Positions 25,803 through 38,600 of a DNA stretch of 64,000 bases are shown one piece after another. The position numbers were made by a program, and so were the translations under genes. The stretch spans positions 552,101 through 616,100 of the forward strand of contig CAJNOJ010000030.1 of assembly GCA_905250025.1 (NCBI GenBank), written 5' to 3'. The DNA comes from Adineta ricciae (taxonomy: Eukaryota > Rotifera > Eurotatoria > Adinetida > Adinetidae). The number at the start of each line of letters is the position of its first letter. Position 1 is the first letter of the stretch. The notes under the pieces were generated by a model. The model was given only the letters and a program-made list of their open reading frames with translations, did not search any database and was not told the DNA's origin.

Positions 25803-26407
25803 ATGTAAATATTTATTCGCACTTTAGTCAATCGATTTCTTTCTTTTTATAACCACAGGACGACTAATCCAGGTTATCAATCAAGTTCGAGTAGTGTTCG
25901 TTACACACCTTCATCGAAAATACAACAATTACAAGGACAAGTCGATGATGTATGGAAATATTTGCTAATGATGTAAACTATGAACGAGAATTTTGTAGGT
26001 TACAGAAGTAATGAAAAACAATCTTCGATTGGAATTGGAACGCGGTGGCAAGCTCGATGATCTAGAAGCGAAATCTGGTAGACAGAAAAATTAGAGATTG
26101 AATTGATGTTGTTTTCATTTGTATGAATTTAGATATTTTGAACGAAGGATCTCGACAATTTGCAATTCGTGCGCAAAAGTTAAAAAGGACATATTGGTGG
26201 AAAAATGTCAAGGTAAATGCTTCGAAGAGACTTTTTTCTCAAAACCAGATATTCTTTGCTTCCCTTCAGATGTGGATTCTTATTGGCGTAATCGTCACCG
26301 TAATCATTGTTATTATCATTGGTAAGTGTCCATATATAAGAAAAGATCAAGTGTAATTTACTCGTTTTTTAGTTGCTGTTGTTCTAAGCACGAAAAAGAA
26401 AAGTTAG
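25803..26407 (+). CDS. synaptobrevin/VAMP-type R-SNARE, 6 exons
   Basis: Coding pieces 25803-25804, 25859-25949, 25999-26077, 26133-26212, 26270-26321 and 26373-26407 give 112 residues. The start codon is predicted to be split: AT at the end of the first exon and G at 25859 after a 54-base intron. The SNARE motif runs from KIQQLQGQVDDVTEVMKNNL to FAIRAQKLKR, with the central Arg of an R-SNARE in LRLELERGGKLDDLEA. The juxtamembrane TYWWKNVKM and the transmembrane helix (ILIGVIVTVIIVIII) match VAMP1-3. It would sit on secretory or synaptic vesicles and pair with syntaxin and SNAP-25 in fusion. A short lysine-rich end (STKKKS) follows the anchor. If the split start is wrong, no other in-frame ATG is available before the SNARE motif in the second exon. 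Confidence 0.93.
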
Positions 26408-26612
26408 ATAGGAAACTTTTCTTATTGATTTTCTTTATAATCTTTCAATATTATCATAAAAATGCATTTCTTTTTGATTGAGTAATTAAATTGAACAATA
26501 CAAATAAATCATTACTTATCTACGTGAACGTATACTGGAATCACTATTCATATGAGATGTACAAGTCTTTTTATTTCTTTCAAAGAAAATCTATAACTGT
26601 TCTTTTTTCGGA

Positions 26613-27677
26613 TCAGTCAAGTTCAACGCTTGGTTGAGGTGATTCAATTGCTTGAGCTTGATTAGCATTGGCTACAATTCGATTTCTTTTGATTTTGTTT
26701 GCCCAAGTCTTACGCCAATTTTTCTTGAAGAGTATATATCTAACTTGCCGACGATACCGAGGTGACGAGATCAAAAAGATATAGAATACGGCCTAAATGG
26801 AATCGGAAGAAGGTTGATTTTGAATGAACTCCTTTGTAAAACGTCCTACCGAAGTGTCAATTGTATAAACGATATTGAAACATGTTCGAATCACTTGATC
26901 GACAGCAACAGCAAATGGATCATTTTGGTCAGGTGAATGATTGATTTGATAGATTCGTAGGCTTACATAGGGTACCGTCGTGCAGACAAATAAAGCAACA
27001 CGAACGAGAATCATCGCGGTTAGCTGGTGATCGAGACGACGCCGACCGCCAGCTGCAGGTCGACGAACAATACGACGAACATTTTGATAAGCTAGACAAC
27101 TAAATAGTAATGATATAACGATTGGGAAAAGACCAATGAATAAACAAAAATGAACGAATGAATAGAAGTAATTGAATCCAGGATTGAAAGTTCCACATAT
27201 GATTTGAATTTCAAAGTAGAACAAAAATATGACAGCGTATAGAAGAGCGAAGATGATAAGTACAGCGACAGCTCGTTGTGCCAGCTTATAGGTACTCAAT
27301 TGTCGTAGACGATGATAATAATTCGTCGATAAATATTGATCAATAGCCGCAAAGCAGATGTTAATCGTCAAAATCACGGCGCCCATGTTCACGAGATAAG
27401 CCCGAAGTTTACACCAAAACAATGAGATTCGAGTTGCATCATAGCCCGACGCAACCGAAGCAAAGCGAGGTGTTGTTAAGAAAAGCAACTGCCAAGAATC
27501 GAATATAGATCCGATTATCAGATAAAATGCCGATGGATTGCCACGAAATAGTCTTAGTTTAGTAAATACCATAATGTTGATCATATGCCCAATCAAACCA
27601 GGAATGACAGTTGCATATCCCGAATAAACTGTGAGATAGTAGTTAATTGCTTCGAGTGTATACTCTGAAGAGTTCAT
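26613..27677 (-). CDS. rhodopsin-like G protein-coupled receptor, 2 exons
   Basis: Minus-strand exons 27677-26850 and 26792-26613 give 335 residues. The first exon holds a short N-terminus with one glycosylation site and seven hydrophobic segments (for example ATVIPGLIGHMINIMVF for TM1). The TM3 end reads CFAAIDQYLSTNY, so the DRY motif is replaced by IDQ. TM5 is FVHFCLFIGLFPIVISLLF. A basic loop (RRIVRRPAAGGRRRLDHQ) comes before TM6. The second exon completes TM7 (FNIVYTIDTSAVFYIFLIS) and a basic cytosolic tail. The pattern fits the large class of lophotrochozoan orphan receptors with IDQ/IDR in TM3. Ligand unknown. The intron (57 bases) lies inside TM7. The VAMP gene ends about 200 bases away, in convergent orientation. 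Confidence 0.86.
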
Positions 27678-28500
27678 GATGAAATGATTTCAATGCGACT
27701 GTCGAGTTTCTCTTTTATAAGTGAAAAAACAGAAGATATTGATATTGCGAATGAAATTATTAGCTAAATGATATTCATCTGTCGAAAGTATTGTATTACG
27801 AGTCAAATGACGTATGATTTTATTGCGATGAGATATGAGCGATATTATCCAAAGATTTCACTGGAAATCATTAGTCTAAATGCAAGCAATTATTCGCCGT
27901 GGGTGAAATTTCAATCGTCTTAGACTGTTACTTAGATAAATTCAATATCTCTGATGATCAGCAGAAGAAATACTCGTTTGCTTTCCGAAAAAAAAAGAAA
28001 AAGTTCATCAGGTCTGGCTGAATATCTGTGTGTTCTACTTCTAAAATAAAACTTCATAGACAAGCCTTCGCTTTTGCACTTTCAAGACGACTTTTTTCAT
28101 TGAATGGATCGATGAATAACATCTTCTAGCAATAACTGATTTTCTTTCACTCAAAAACACCAGCATTCGTTCAACACCTTCGGAAAACACACTTGCGCGA
28201 CGGTCGACAAAAAAGATGGCACTATATATCGTCATCATCTTTACCTTTCCCATTTGTTCTTTTATTCAAGTAGAATAGTTCTTCCTCTTTCTTGTTTCCG
28301 ACCATAATTTGATGGCATCGCCATAGTGACAAAAGAAAAATCAACTTGTTTTTAACTAACGTTAGCATTTTGTCATCTATTTACGAAGATCTGCTGGCAT
28401 GTTTGCATATTAAAATATTCATATTTTCTACTCATCAATAATTTTGGTGCTATAGTTGGTCGACCGTCTGTTCTGAGACATTTTCAGTCAATTTGAACAA
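27678..28500. other. intergenic, no gene seen
   Basis: Between the start of the GPCR and the start of the doublecortin-like kinase (divergent), so it probably holds both promoters. A minus-strand open frame at 28041-28253 has no support. Confidence 0.5.
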
Positions 28501-31500
28501 ATGTCGGATGTCATTTCTTCATATTATCAATGGCCACGCCAATCAATAACAAAATCTACTCGACCCACCGATCGCATATCTCGATCGACTCGTCGTACTG
28601 TTCCACAGTTTTCCAAAGAACGATCCTCTCGTTCAACAACACGAAAGATCACACTGTATCGCAATGGAGATCCTTACTTTTCCGGCAAACAGATCAGCAT
28701 CAATCCGCAAAATTATAGTAGCATGCAACTCTTCTTTCAACAATTATCAACTATCATCGATTTGCCTTATGGTGTACGACGTTTATTTACAATACAAAAT
28801 GGGTCCGAAATAACTAATGTGAATTATTTGAAAGATGGTGCATCGTATGTGTGCGCATCATTTGAACCATTTCAGAAATTATCATATACAGCGATAACAA
28901 CGCCCCGAATCCCTCTAAAAAGTGAACACTGTAAGTAACCCTTAGTTTCAGTTCTCTAGCTACTTCGTTTTCTCTATTTTCATCTGTTTATATTTAAACA
29001 AATATTTCTCGTCTTCTATTACTTCTTTTTCGTCATAGTAATTGCTTATTCTAATTAAAATATTCTTTAAATATACATAAGAAGGATTTCTTTTCCCTCC
29101 CGATGCATGTCGACATTCGTTTGCTTACATCTCTTTTAATTACTATTATGCTTATGCATTACAAAATCAACATCGATGAAAGAAGAAGAAGAAAAATTCT
29201 AATTTTGCTTTCTTTTTTATCGAGTCTTATGATTACTGATTCCTTTCTTTCTTTCTTTCTTTCTTTCTACTGAGAAACAATTCGAATATGTAGCTCATAT
29301 ACCAATCAAACGATCTTCTGTTTCTCGACAAGGAACAATTATTACTAACTAATAAACAACAGAACGACGAAGCACTTGCTCAAAACTTCATTTTTTTTGT
29401 GCAACGAACGAGATTATAATAACAAAAAAAGAAAAAAAATGACGACGGTAGCAGAGAAAGAGAAGAATACTATGTCAAATAAAAATAAGAGAACAGCGAT
29501 AAAGTAAAAAGAAAAACAAATGAAGTACAACTCTTGAATCGTATTAACATTCTCGCTCATTTGCACCAAAACTATGTTCTTAACTCCTAAAGTATTCAAT
29601 TTTAATGTGTATCAATCACTTGGTTGGCCTGGTGAGTTGAAGTGAATGAGAAATTTAAAAAAATGTTTTTCACATCTTAATCGACAAGTTGAAATTAGTT
29701 AGAAAACGAAAGTTTCTCTCATGGCAAGAAATCGAATAAGTACTGTGACGAAGTCTTCCGTTTTTCTCATAAAAAATCTCTGCAAAAGTTTTCAAATCTT
29801 TTCCTTCTTTAGTTCGTCAACCATTAAATGATATTCATTCACCTAATCGCGTCCACGTACGTCCTTTACCGACGAATCAGTTCACAAAAGTAGGTGCTAT
29901 CCATGGATCCATATCCACAACTCATGCAAACAATCGTTTACTTGCAAACAATCTCTTTCTACAATCATTCACTTCGACAGCAGCGAATCCTGTTCAACAG
30001 CAAAAGAAATTTCATTTCAAACAGAATAAATACACTCCTGAATCTTCATTTAACAAACCTCGTTCGATAACTATCATCAAGCAAGGAAACGAGAAAGTGA
30101 ATAAAACGATAACTATCTTACTCAATCGAAGAACTGTGCAAACATTCGATCAGCTACTCTGTGATATTTCTGAAGCATTCGGATATCAGAAGAATCGAGC
30201 AGATAAGGTACGATAGTTTTCTTTTTGTTTCGAGTTTCAATCGAATTCGAAGGATATTTTACACTGAATAGATCAAACGGTTATTTAACCTACGAGGACG
30301 ACAAGTAAATGGTATCAATGATTTCTTTCGTGATGGTAAAATTTCATCCTCTCAATTTTCATATTAAACATGCTGTCATCTAGATGATGTGTTCGTTGCT
30401 GTCACGCATAATAATGATATATCTTCAATGGATTTGCATGAGATAAGCTTGAAGTTATTCACTGATTCTCAAAGTTCTCCTATGCACCGAAGGCGTGCGA
30501 AGAAAACTGTTCAAACATCAACCGACGCTGACACATCCATCGTAGAGCAAAGTAAGAGACTGAAATTTTCTCTGGAGGAAAAACAGACGTGCGAAATATT
30601 ATGTTTAGAAGATGAAGAAAGTCTTTCGCCTAAGGATAGCGCATTCATGTCAACCCGAGCGACGAACAATAAACAAAACGAAATCGTTCCTGAACACCCC
30701 TTCACATCCAACGATTCATCTCCTCTGAAAACGAAGAGTAAAATACTTAAGATTGATCTTCACAGAAGAATCGATGTTTATGTCTTGTTAAAGGAACGAA
30801 CAAATTACCGACGATCAGTATTATTGAACAGCAACGTGAGCGTGAACGGCAACGTTTGCGTGAAGAAGAAGAACTACGTCGCAAACGAATTCTATCCAGA
30901 AAGGAACCGCAGCAAGACATTCAAATATATTCTGTTCCAAAGTTTGAACAACTAGCAATCGATACAAATGCCGATGCTTCTCATCCGAACAAAACCAAAA
31001 CACCAATCTCAGGTACATAACAAATCGTATGATTCTACTATTTGAGAAATTTGCTTAACTGTTGTTTTTGTTAGTACGAACGAAATTGTCATCGATAAAT
31101 TCCTTACCGACAAGTTATTCGAATGAAAACGATCTTTCACCTGTATCAAAAACTTTCGTAATCAAAACACGTTCATCAGTTATCGTAAGTTTTCTATTTA
31201 CTCACCAAGTGACTTTGTTTAATAACTGAAATCATTGCAGCATTCAACACCGTCCGTTGTAACTGATAAATACGAACTTGGCAAAAAGATGGGCGATGGA
31301 AATTTCGCCGTAGTTCGTCGTTCAAAAGCGCGTGATAGTGACCGAGAAGTTGCAATCAAAATTATTGATAAATCGAAGATGCAAGTAAGATCATTTACTT
31401 GTTTATCACCCATTCTAAGTTTGTTCAATAGGGCAAACAATATATGCTTGAGCATGAAATCAATATCATGTATATGTGTCGTCATCCGAACATTATCCGT

Positions 31501-32380
31501 CTGTTCGAAGATTATGAAACACCTGAAGAGATCTATTTGGTCATGGAGTTGATTAAAGGTGGAGATTTGTTTGAGTATATCACTCGACATCGTTGTTTCG
31601 ATGAACCAACATCATCACTTATGATTCGAGATGTTGCTGAAGCTTTGATTTACATACATGCAAAAAAAATCGTCCATCGGGATGTTAAACCAGAAAATTT
31701 GCTAGTAATGCATCGAAAAGATGGAAGAATAACAATCAAATTAACAGATTTCGGTTTAGCATTACAAATTACAGATACAATTAAAACAGTCTGTGGTACA
31801 CCAACGTAAGTTTGGAGTTTAAATAGCATTCGATCCGAGAAGAACAAATCTATTGGTTTTAGTTACGTCGCGCCTGAAATTCTTGCTGAGACAGGTGAGA
31901 TATTTTAATTGTAAGACGACTCTTTGTATGAAATTCGATTGCCATAGGTTACGGCACCGAAGTTGACTGTTGGGCTATAGGTGTGATACTCTACATTCTG
32001 TTGTGTGGCTATCCACCATTCAAAACCGTGGAACGCAATCAAGATGAACTATTTCAAATGATTCAACGCGGCAAATTTTCTTATGATACTGAATATTGGA
32101 ATTCAATTTCTCCAGGTAGAAAACGATTTTCAAATGAAAACTGTAATTTTCTACGATTGACTGTTTTTATTCTCTAGCTGTGAAGAATTTGATCGATCAT
32201 TTACTGATTGTCGATCGTCAGAAACGTATGCGTGCTGATCAAATTCTTCTTCATCCATGGATAATCACAACCGGCCATTCGAAATCGATTCTTAACATGG
32301 AAGAGTTGAAAAAAACTCTTCGTCTAGAATACGATATGAAAATGGCCGAGTACGCCATGGAAAGTACAACGGCAAGTTGA
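28501..32380 (+). CDS. doublecortin-like kinase (DCLK), 11 exons
   Basis: Exons: 28501-28930, 29813-30207, 30272-30335, 30384-30737, 30794-31012, 31075-31184, 31241-31384, 31432-31805, 31863-31894, 31948-32115, 32178-32380; 830 residues. Two doublecortin domains, which bind microtubules, lie at about residues 48-130 (RKITLYRNGDPYFSGKQIS) and 225-306 (KPRSITIIKQGNEKVNKTI). A Ser/Thr- and charge-rich linker follows, with a helix of Arg/Glu (EQQRERERQRLREEEELRRK). The CaMK-type kinase domain spans about 534-795: glycine loop GDGNFAVV, Lys564 in VAIK, catalytic HRDVKPEN with Asp656, DFG at 678-680, and APE at 700-702. All catalytic residues are present, so it should be active. The order DCX-DCX-kinase is that of DCLK1/2. 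The first intron (882 bases) is far longer than the rest and could hide a small or alternative exon. Confidence 0.95.
29248..29268. repeat. CTTT tetranucleotide microsatellite
   Basis: Five to six tandem CTTT units within the long first intron of the DCLK gene. Confidence 0.85.
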
Positions 32381-32692
32381 TGAGATTGAATGACAAGTTC
32401 ATGTCAGATGCTCCTTTCTTTTTCGTTGGTTGGATTTTTCTCCATGTGCATTATCCTTGATTGATCCGTTTCTATTTGATAGATAAGCTATATATTTATT
32501 TTTCTATAGCAACATACGACGAAGACAAAGAATGATTTTCGTTTTTTCGTTCTTGAAAGCAACAGTGAACTTTTTATCAAGAATAAATTTATTTTAATCG
32601 AAAAACCAATTGGATAAAACGCTCCTTGCATACCTGAAAGAAAAAATCTCCACAACGACACTCGACTTCTCTTCATAGTAGAAAATAAATAT

Positions 32693-33661
32693 TCAGAAAG
32701 ACGTGATTGTTGCATTAATCCAATCGAGATAAAAGCTAATGCGTGTATAAACACCTGATGAAATCGATGCATCGCATTGTCGATTCCCATAACTAACAAT
32801 TCCAGCGGCGACGAAATACCCCTTGTCTCCATCACGTTCCACCACAACCAATGGTGCACCACTATCACCCGAGCAAGCATCAATTGGAAGGTTTTCATAA
32901 CCAGCACAAAGTTGTCGATCAGAATCGGCAATGTATTGACGACACTTCATGTTCTTTTGGTCAACTATTGGAAGGACAACATGCTGGAGGATAGGAGACT
33001 TGCGACTCGTCGGTTTGACCAAGATTTTACCCCAACCACTGATCACGGCTTGAGATTTCGCTTGCGGATATGCATTTGATTGTCGTTCTGGTAGACAACA
33101 GGGTTGAAGATCTTTCGCGAAGGGTCTCTTTGTCTTAATCAACGCGATATCGTTTACATGCATGCTATCATTTATGCGATAATCGGGATGGACGATCCAT
33201 CGGTCAATAGCATGACGATCGCCTTGGAAATTGCGAATATCATGTATTTTAGCTAGAATTTCTATTTGATCTGAAAAACGCTCATTCAAACAATGAGCGG
33301 CGGTTAGAATAACATTTGAAGAGATGATAAATCCAGCACAGAACGGATCTGTTCGATGACGATCGGTTAGAGTAACAAGCCAAGGATAAATGTACGGCGA
33401 AGCATCTTGTCCACCGACGATTTTTGGTACAGAAAACTTCATCTGATTTACATTAGGACAACCGCATGGCCGTTGATTGCAAACAAAATTTGGATATGCT
33501 AGAGGTGACGATACAGCCGTTCGATAACGTATAAAGTAAATAATAAACAATGTGACAAATGTGCCGATCAGTAGTAAAGCTAAAAGTATGCTCAATGTGA
33601 TGATCATACATCGTCGAACAGATCGATCGCGAAGTCTTTGTGACGATTGTATGTATTGCAT
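32693..33661 (-). CDS. type II transmembrane trypsin-like serine protease, single exon
   Basis: Minus-strand open frame of 322 residues. A basic cytosolic N-terminus is followed by a membrane anchor at about 20-44 (ITLSILLALLLIGTFVTLFI), then a short stem with Cys residues (CNQRPCGCPN). The trypsin-fold domain begins at IVGG (81-84), the normal activation site. The catalytic triad is complete: His123 in LTAAHC, Asp171 in NDIAL and Ser267 in GDSGAP. Asp261, six residues before the Ser, predicts trypsin-like cleavage after Arg or Lys. The usual GDSGGP reads GDSGAP. The domain is about 240 residues, full length for the S1A family, and ends SGVYTRISFYLDWI. It would act at the cell surface or after release. 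It is convergent with the DCLK gene, whose stop is 312 bases away. Most neighbours have introns; this gene has none. Confidence 0.93.
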   Translation of the reverse strand: MQYIQSSQRLRDRSVRRCMIITLSILLALLLIGTFVTLFIIYFIRYRTAVSSPLAYPNFVCNQRPCGCPNVNQMKFSVPKIVGGQDASPYIYPWLVTLTDRHRTDPFCAGFIISSNVILTAAHCLNERFSDQIEILAKIHDIRNFQGDRHAIDRWIVHPDYRINDSMHVNDIALIKTKRPFAKDLQPCCLPERQSNAYPQAKSQAVISGWGKILVKPTSRKSPILQHVVLPIVDQKNMKCRQYIADSDRQLCAGYENLPIDACSGDSGAPLVVVERDGDKGYFVAAGIVSYGNRQCDASISSGVYTRISFYLDWINATITSF

Positions 33662-33973
33662 GTGTTTTGTTTTGTTGTTATTATTATTGCGTTCGAGTGT
33701 TAGAAAAAAATATCAATGCATCACTATAGCTAAGCTTTGCCCTTCTAGGAGATTAACCACCAACGTAGACGTTTTTCGTTGTTTCGCTTTCGAAATGATC
33801 TTTACATGACAGATATTTTCGTTTTATTTCGTATATTTTCGAAAAAAGATGCAAAGATCAATTAAAATCTACTGGAAATCGTTACCCATCATAACATCAT
33901 CGTCGTCGTCATTATCAATATCCTTCTTGAATGAAATAGTTTTCTTTTTCTTCATCAATGGTGCTGGTTTTGA
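33662..33973. other. intergenic, no gene seen
   Basis: Short spacer between two minus-strand genes; contains a CATCATCGTCGTCGTC tract near 33893-33912. The frame just left of 33974 encodes no visible continuation. Confidence 0.5.
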
Positions 33974-35280
33974 TTATTCTTCGAATGTATTTGTTGAATC
34001 AATGAAATAATGTTCAATACCAGGAAATTTGTCGTGTGGAGCGTGTTTACAGTTAGCACAGCATTTTGGAGTAGAGATGTTTGTAGGTTGAACTTTCTCT
34101 TCCGGAATAGAAGTGATTTCAGGTGTAGATGGTTTTTCTTCTTCTTCTTCTTCAGGCGGAAGAATAACTAAAATAATCAGTTGGATTCTATTGTGCACTA
34201 ATGAAAAGAAACTTGAAGACATACTTTGTAGATTACGCGGTGCAGGCTTATTGACAACAGTAATGAATTCTGCATCTTCTTGAGTTTCATGACTGGGTAC
34301 AGTGAATTGCATTAAATCAGATCGATATGTTTCTTTTCCATCTAAACAAAATCAATAGGAACTTGTAGCATAAATGAGTGACGTACTATTCAATTGTGCT
34401 ACTAGTTCGAGTGTATGTCTTTCTCCTGGTTTGAATTCGCCAATCTTCACATGAAATGCGTCTCTAATTTGTTTTTGTCGTATCTAAATAAATCCTTTTC
34501 CATTCACTAACTACAAAGAAAATCTGGTGTTAATATACGTGTTGAATATCGAGATTGTCTAAGTAGAGAACATATTTCTGAGCATGATTGTCACCAAGAT
34601 GATACCATTCTATAATCAGATATGCATGCGGTTTTTCGAGATCTTTATGCCATTCGAAAGTTATATTGGGACTCAAAGTAAACACTCGACCAGTGAAAAA
34701 GAAATACTAAATAACAACTATCGATCATCAATTTCATTTCATTTTCTTACAACTTACACGAGTTTTCGATCGTTTTGGTACTCCCGACCATTCTCTGTTC
34801 ATCGGAATGGCTTCAACATATGCCTGTGGAAACTTTCGTTTGGTGTTCAAACCCGATGCTGCAATCGTTTCGTATTGACGATTAAATTCTACGCGATTGG
34901 TTTTATTTACAACTAACTACGAATCACAATCGTTGAAAAGTTGGTAAATATCATATTTTAAAAGAAAGGTTTAACTTACGATAAATTTCTCAATTAGCTT
35001 CCGAGATGATTCAGGAGTGATTGTTACCGTTCCATAGATTTTATTATCAGGAAATCTGTAAGATTGAAGATGAAAATCGAGTTGAAGTTCTTGCCATAAT
35101 TTCTCTTGTTTCTAGAATCGTATTTTATCAATAGAAGTCCGTTGCTTCTTAACTTACCGTATTATGCCTTTCTTTATCGTTTATGATACTATTGAAACAA
35201 GACAATGATCATAGAAAACTACTTTTTTAACACACCTCTGTTGAAATCATCACTTACGATGCTTGTTCGATATCAGACAT
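33974..35280 (-). CDS. unidentified protein, 8 exons
   Basis: Minus-strand exons 35280-35258, 35188-35158, 35111-34980, 34916-34758, 34706-34539, 34483-34387, 34341-34225 and 34167-33974 join in one frame to 306 residues. After a short acidic start (MSDIEQAS) the middle of the protein, about residues 25-230, looks like a compact beta-rich domain (for example FPDNKIYGTVTITPESSRK and HAYLIIEWYHLGDNHAQKYV). The C-terminal third is acidic (a run of Glu after LPP) and ends with a cysteine cluster (CCANCKHAPHDKF) that could bind metal. No signal peptide or membrane segment is seen. I do not recognise the family. Seven consecutive short GT..AG introns with kept frame make chance very unlikely. It starts 345 bases from the TRPM gene, in the opposite direction. 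Confidence 0.7.
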
Positions 35281-35624
35281 AACTAATCATAAGAAGGACG
35301 ATCACTTGATATGTTTTATCGTTGAATTTGTTGACAAAGGAATGATTGTTCGTTTGACAGAATATTAAAAAAAAAGAACTTTTCTTTCTCTTTGTCACTG
35401 CATTTTTTATTGACGCATATTTTTTCTTTCTCTCTCTGCCTTTCGTTTACACGGTAACGCTAATTTATGGTATGGTGTTACTAAACAACCTACAATGTGT
35501 GCATAGATATATATACATCTAAACAAAGAAAAACGACAAGGAGAAACCTTAATTTCTACTTGTGTGATCGTAAGTGGTTGTGTTTTTATTTTTTTACAGA
35601 ACGTCGACCAAGCGCTTGAGAGTG
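35281..35624. other. divergent intergenic region
   Basis: 344 bases between the starts of the unidentified minus-strand gene and the TRPM gene. Probably carries both promoters. Nothing specific recognised. Confidence 0.5.
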
Positions 35625-38600
35625 ATGAGTAAAAATCAAGCGCCGAAGCTTTCTTCGGTAGAGTAAAATCTTTATTTGCTCTCAACTTCCATCGGTGATC
35701 ATATTTTTAGGTTAATGCAGAATCGTCCCCGGAAGATGTTTTCAAGAAACTGAACATTCGGTATCGTGTCTGTACAAAATTCGCTAAAAAGAGGTACGAA
35801 ATGTTTTCATCATTGTTGAGTACTTATGGAATGATTAGTGACGACGAGCCGGATATTTGTATATGTAACCGACCGATGAGTGCTCACGATGAAAAAGAAC
35901 CGAGTGAAACACATTGGGATATGCATCACAATACTGTCGAAAAACTCGATCCTGCTCATGGCGTTGTGCTTCTCAATGGGGCACTGGTATGTGAAAAGAT
36001 CCGATGGATTTTGAATGAATTTTTCTCTGAAATAGTTTACTCGACTTGCCCTGGACACGCCCAAAGTGAAAGTTGAAAGACTGTTTTCTCATTATTGGCG
36101 TATGTCAGAACCACGTTTGATTATGTCGATAATCGGTGGTGCGAAATATTTTACGCTGAGTGAACGTTTAGAGTCGAATTTTATCAACGGGATCATTGAT
36201 GTTGCATTGAAATCAGGTAGGAACAATTCATCGTTATCGGTCTAGAAGAGAATTTCTTGGTAACATACTGCTAGACACATGGTTAATCACGAATGGATAT
36301 AATGTTGGTATAGTTCAACTCGTTGGACAGGCGATCAATAAAGTAAAATTAACCAAATTAAATCGACATATTACAGCGATTGGACTTTGCAAATGGGGAA
36401 GTATTAAAGACGTGGAAGCGCTCACTAGTTCTCAAACAACAAGTAAACAAGTAATTAGACAACAGCCGTCTGAATAGCAAAACTGTCGATTGCTTCATTT
36501 TTTAGAGTAAAAGTCGAACGACTATAAGTGATACTAGCAACGATGATGATAAGAAACGTGAAAGAGGTCAACGAGATTTGGAACTGAATCATAGCCATTA
36601 TTTAATGTTAGACGATGGACGACATCGATTTTATGATATTGGTGATTACCGAACGAAACTATGTGCACATTTAGCAAAATTACAACATGAATACGAACCG
36701 CCAAGTTCGATTTGAAACATCTTTCTATTCCAATTTTTCTTTGTCTTCCACTAATAGTTCCGGTCGTGACAATTGTTGTCGAAGGCGGACAGGATACAAT
36801 CGCGAATATATATTACGATTTACGAGAGAATATTCCTGTTGTCATCATCGATGTAAGTTAATCATGTGAATATAAAAGTACTTTATATGAGAGACTTATG
36901 AATAGGGCAGCGGACGCGTTGCGGACTTCTTCAAACGTTGTTTACTATATACGAAAGAGTTTGACGAAGCGGATAAACACTCTGACATTGCATATGAAAT
37001 TGAAGAGATCAGTGACGTCTCTACCGATACAACAAGAGCAACTAAGAAACAGCATTATGATGAACGTACTGGAAAAACAAAGTAAGTTGCTTATAGATAG
37101 AATATATATATATATATCTGTTTTTTTCGTTGTTATTTAGTGAATATACACACGTGACAGTTGAACTGGACAAGTCTCGGAATACGTAAGTGAATGAGTG
37201 CATAGTTTCTTTGTATATGTGCAGTTCTATTATACTTGTAGACTTGAGGGAAACTTTGAAAAGTTTGCTGATCGCTTAAAAAAGGATTTGGCTGCTCTTT
37301 TATCACATGAAAATGATTCAGCGAAACGAAGTTCAAAATCAAATAAAGATGATAAAGGATTCATCACAACACTTCGGCAAGTCATGTATTGCCTCCAGCC
37401 TGCTGTTCGCTCCGGTTTATCTGTATTTAATTTAAACTCAGATAATGACCTTTCTGAAACTATTTTTCGAAGCATCTGCAAAGGTAAAGCTCATTCTTTT
37501 CAAACAACTTCATAGTCTCATTATGATGTTTTCAGCACAGCAGAAGTATTTCGAACGACGAGAACTGGACCAAGCGGACGTGATAGACATGCGTCACCGC
37601 AGGTTTCAGCCACCGCCCACTGCCGAAACGATTCAACGACATGCAACCGCAACTAACAATGTTCACAGACGGGATCGAAGTGCGCAACGTTCTGATTTAT
37701 TACTATTAGCAATGGATTGGGATTGTATCGACGTTGCAAAAGAGCTGATTTTACAAAATTCCATCGATAACATTTTAGTACGTAGAAGATGTCGATGAAC
37801 TCTACTAATCTATTTGCTTTTAGAATAAAGAAGAAGCTTTTCGCTATGCTTTATCACAAAATTTACCGACATTCGTCTATGAATTTCTGAAATTAGGTGT
37901 TAATCCAGCTGAAATCTTCTTTCCAAGGGAAACATTCTTTACCGGAAGAAATCGTTATAGGAAACTGATTGAATGCATATATCGAATCGATAAAGAAGTA
38001 TCCTACTACAATTTTTTTTTCTTTGATAATTCTAACAGAAACATTTCCTTCTAGACAAATGATCAGACTCATTTAAGTTCATTCATAGAAGCAAGTGACG
38101 AAACCGAAAAATGTATTCGTACAACTGATGATCTGAACACACTTCTCGCTACACTTGTCGGTGATTATATGCATAAATTATATTTTGACACCCGTGAAGA
38201 AGAGATTCAACATAGACGATCTTGGGGTTTAGTTGATGATGCCACGGAGACAAACTCAACGTCTGTTTACATTGTTGAAAATGAAGAGAATTATGCAAGA
38301 GCTGCTTGTAAAGAACTTGTTAGTGATTATGTCATGCGCGATCTATTCATCTGGGCGATACTAGTGAATCATACAGACATAGCAAAAGTGTTTCTAAGTC
38401 ATATGAAGTACCGAATATGTGCTGCATTGGTTGCTACGAAGATTTTGAAACAATATCATAAAAGAGCAGCACATGGAGATTTGAAAGATGGATATGCGAA
38501 TAGTATTGACTATTTTCAAAGTTATGCCATTGCTTGTATCAATCAATGTGAGAAAAATGATCCGGAATTAGCTTGTGAAATTGTTCTACAACGAATTGAG

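Noticed and set aside
32488-32931. Second minus-strand frame at the 3' side of the protease
   Set aside because: Shadow frame overlapping the catalytic domain.
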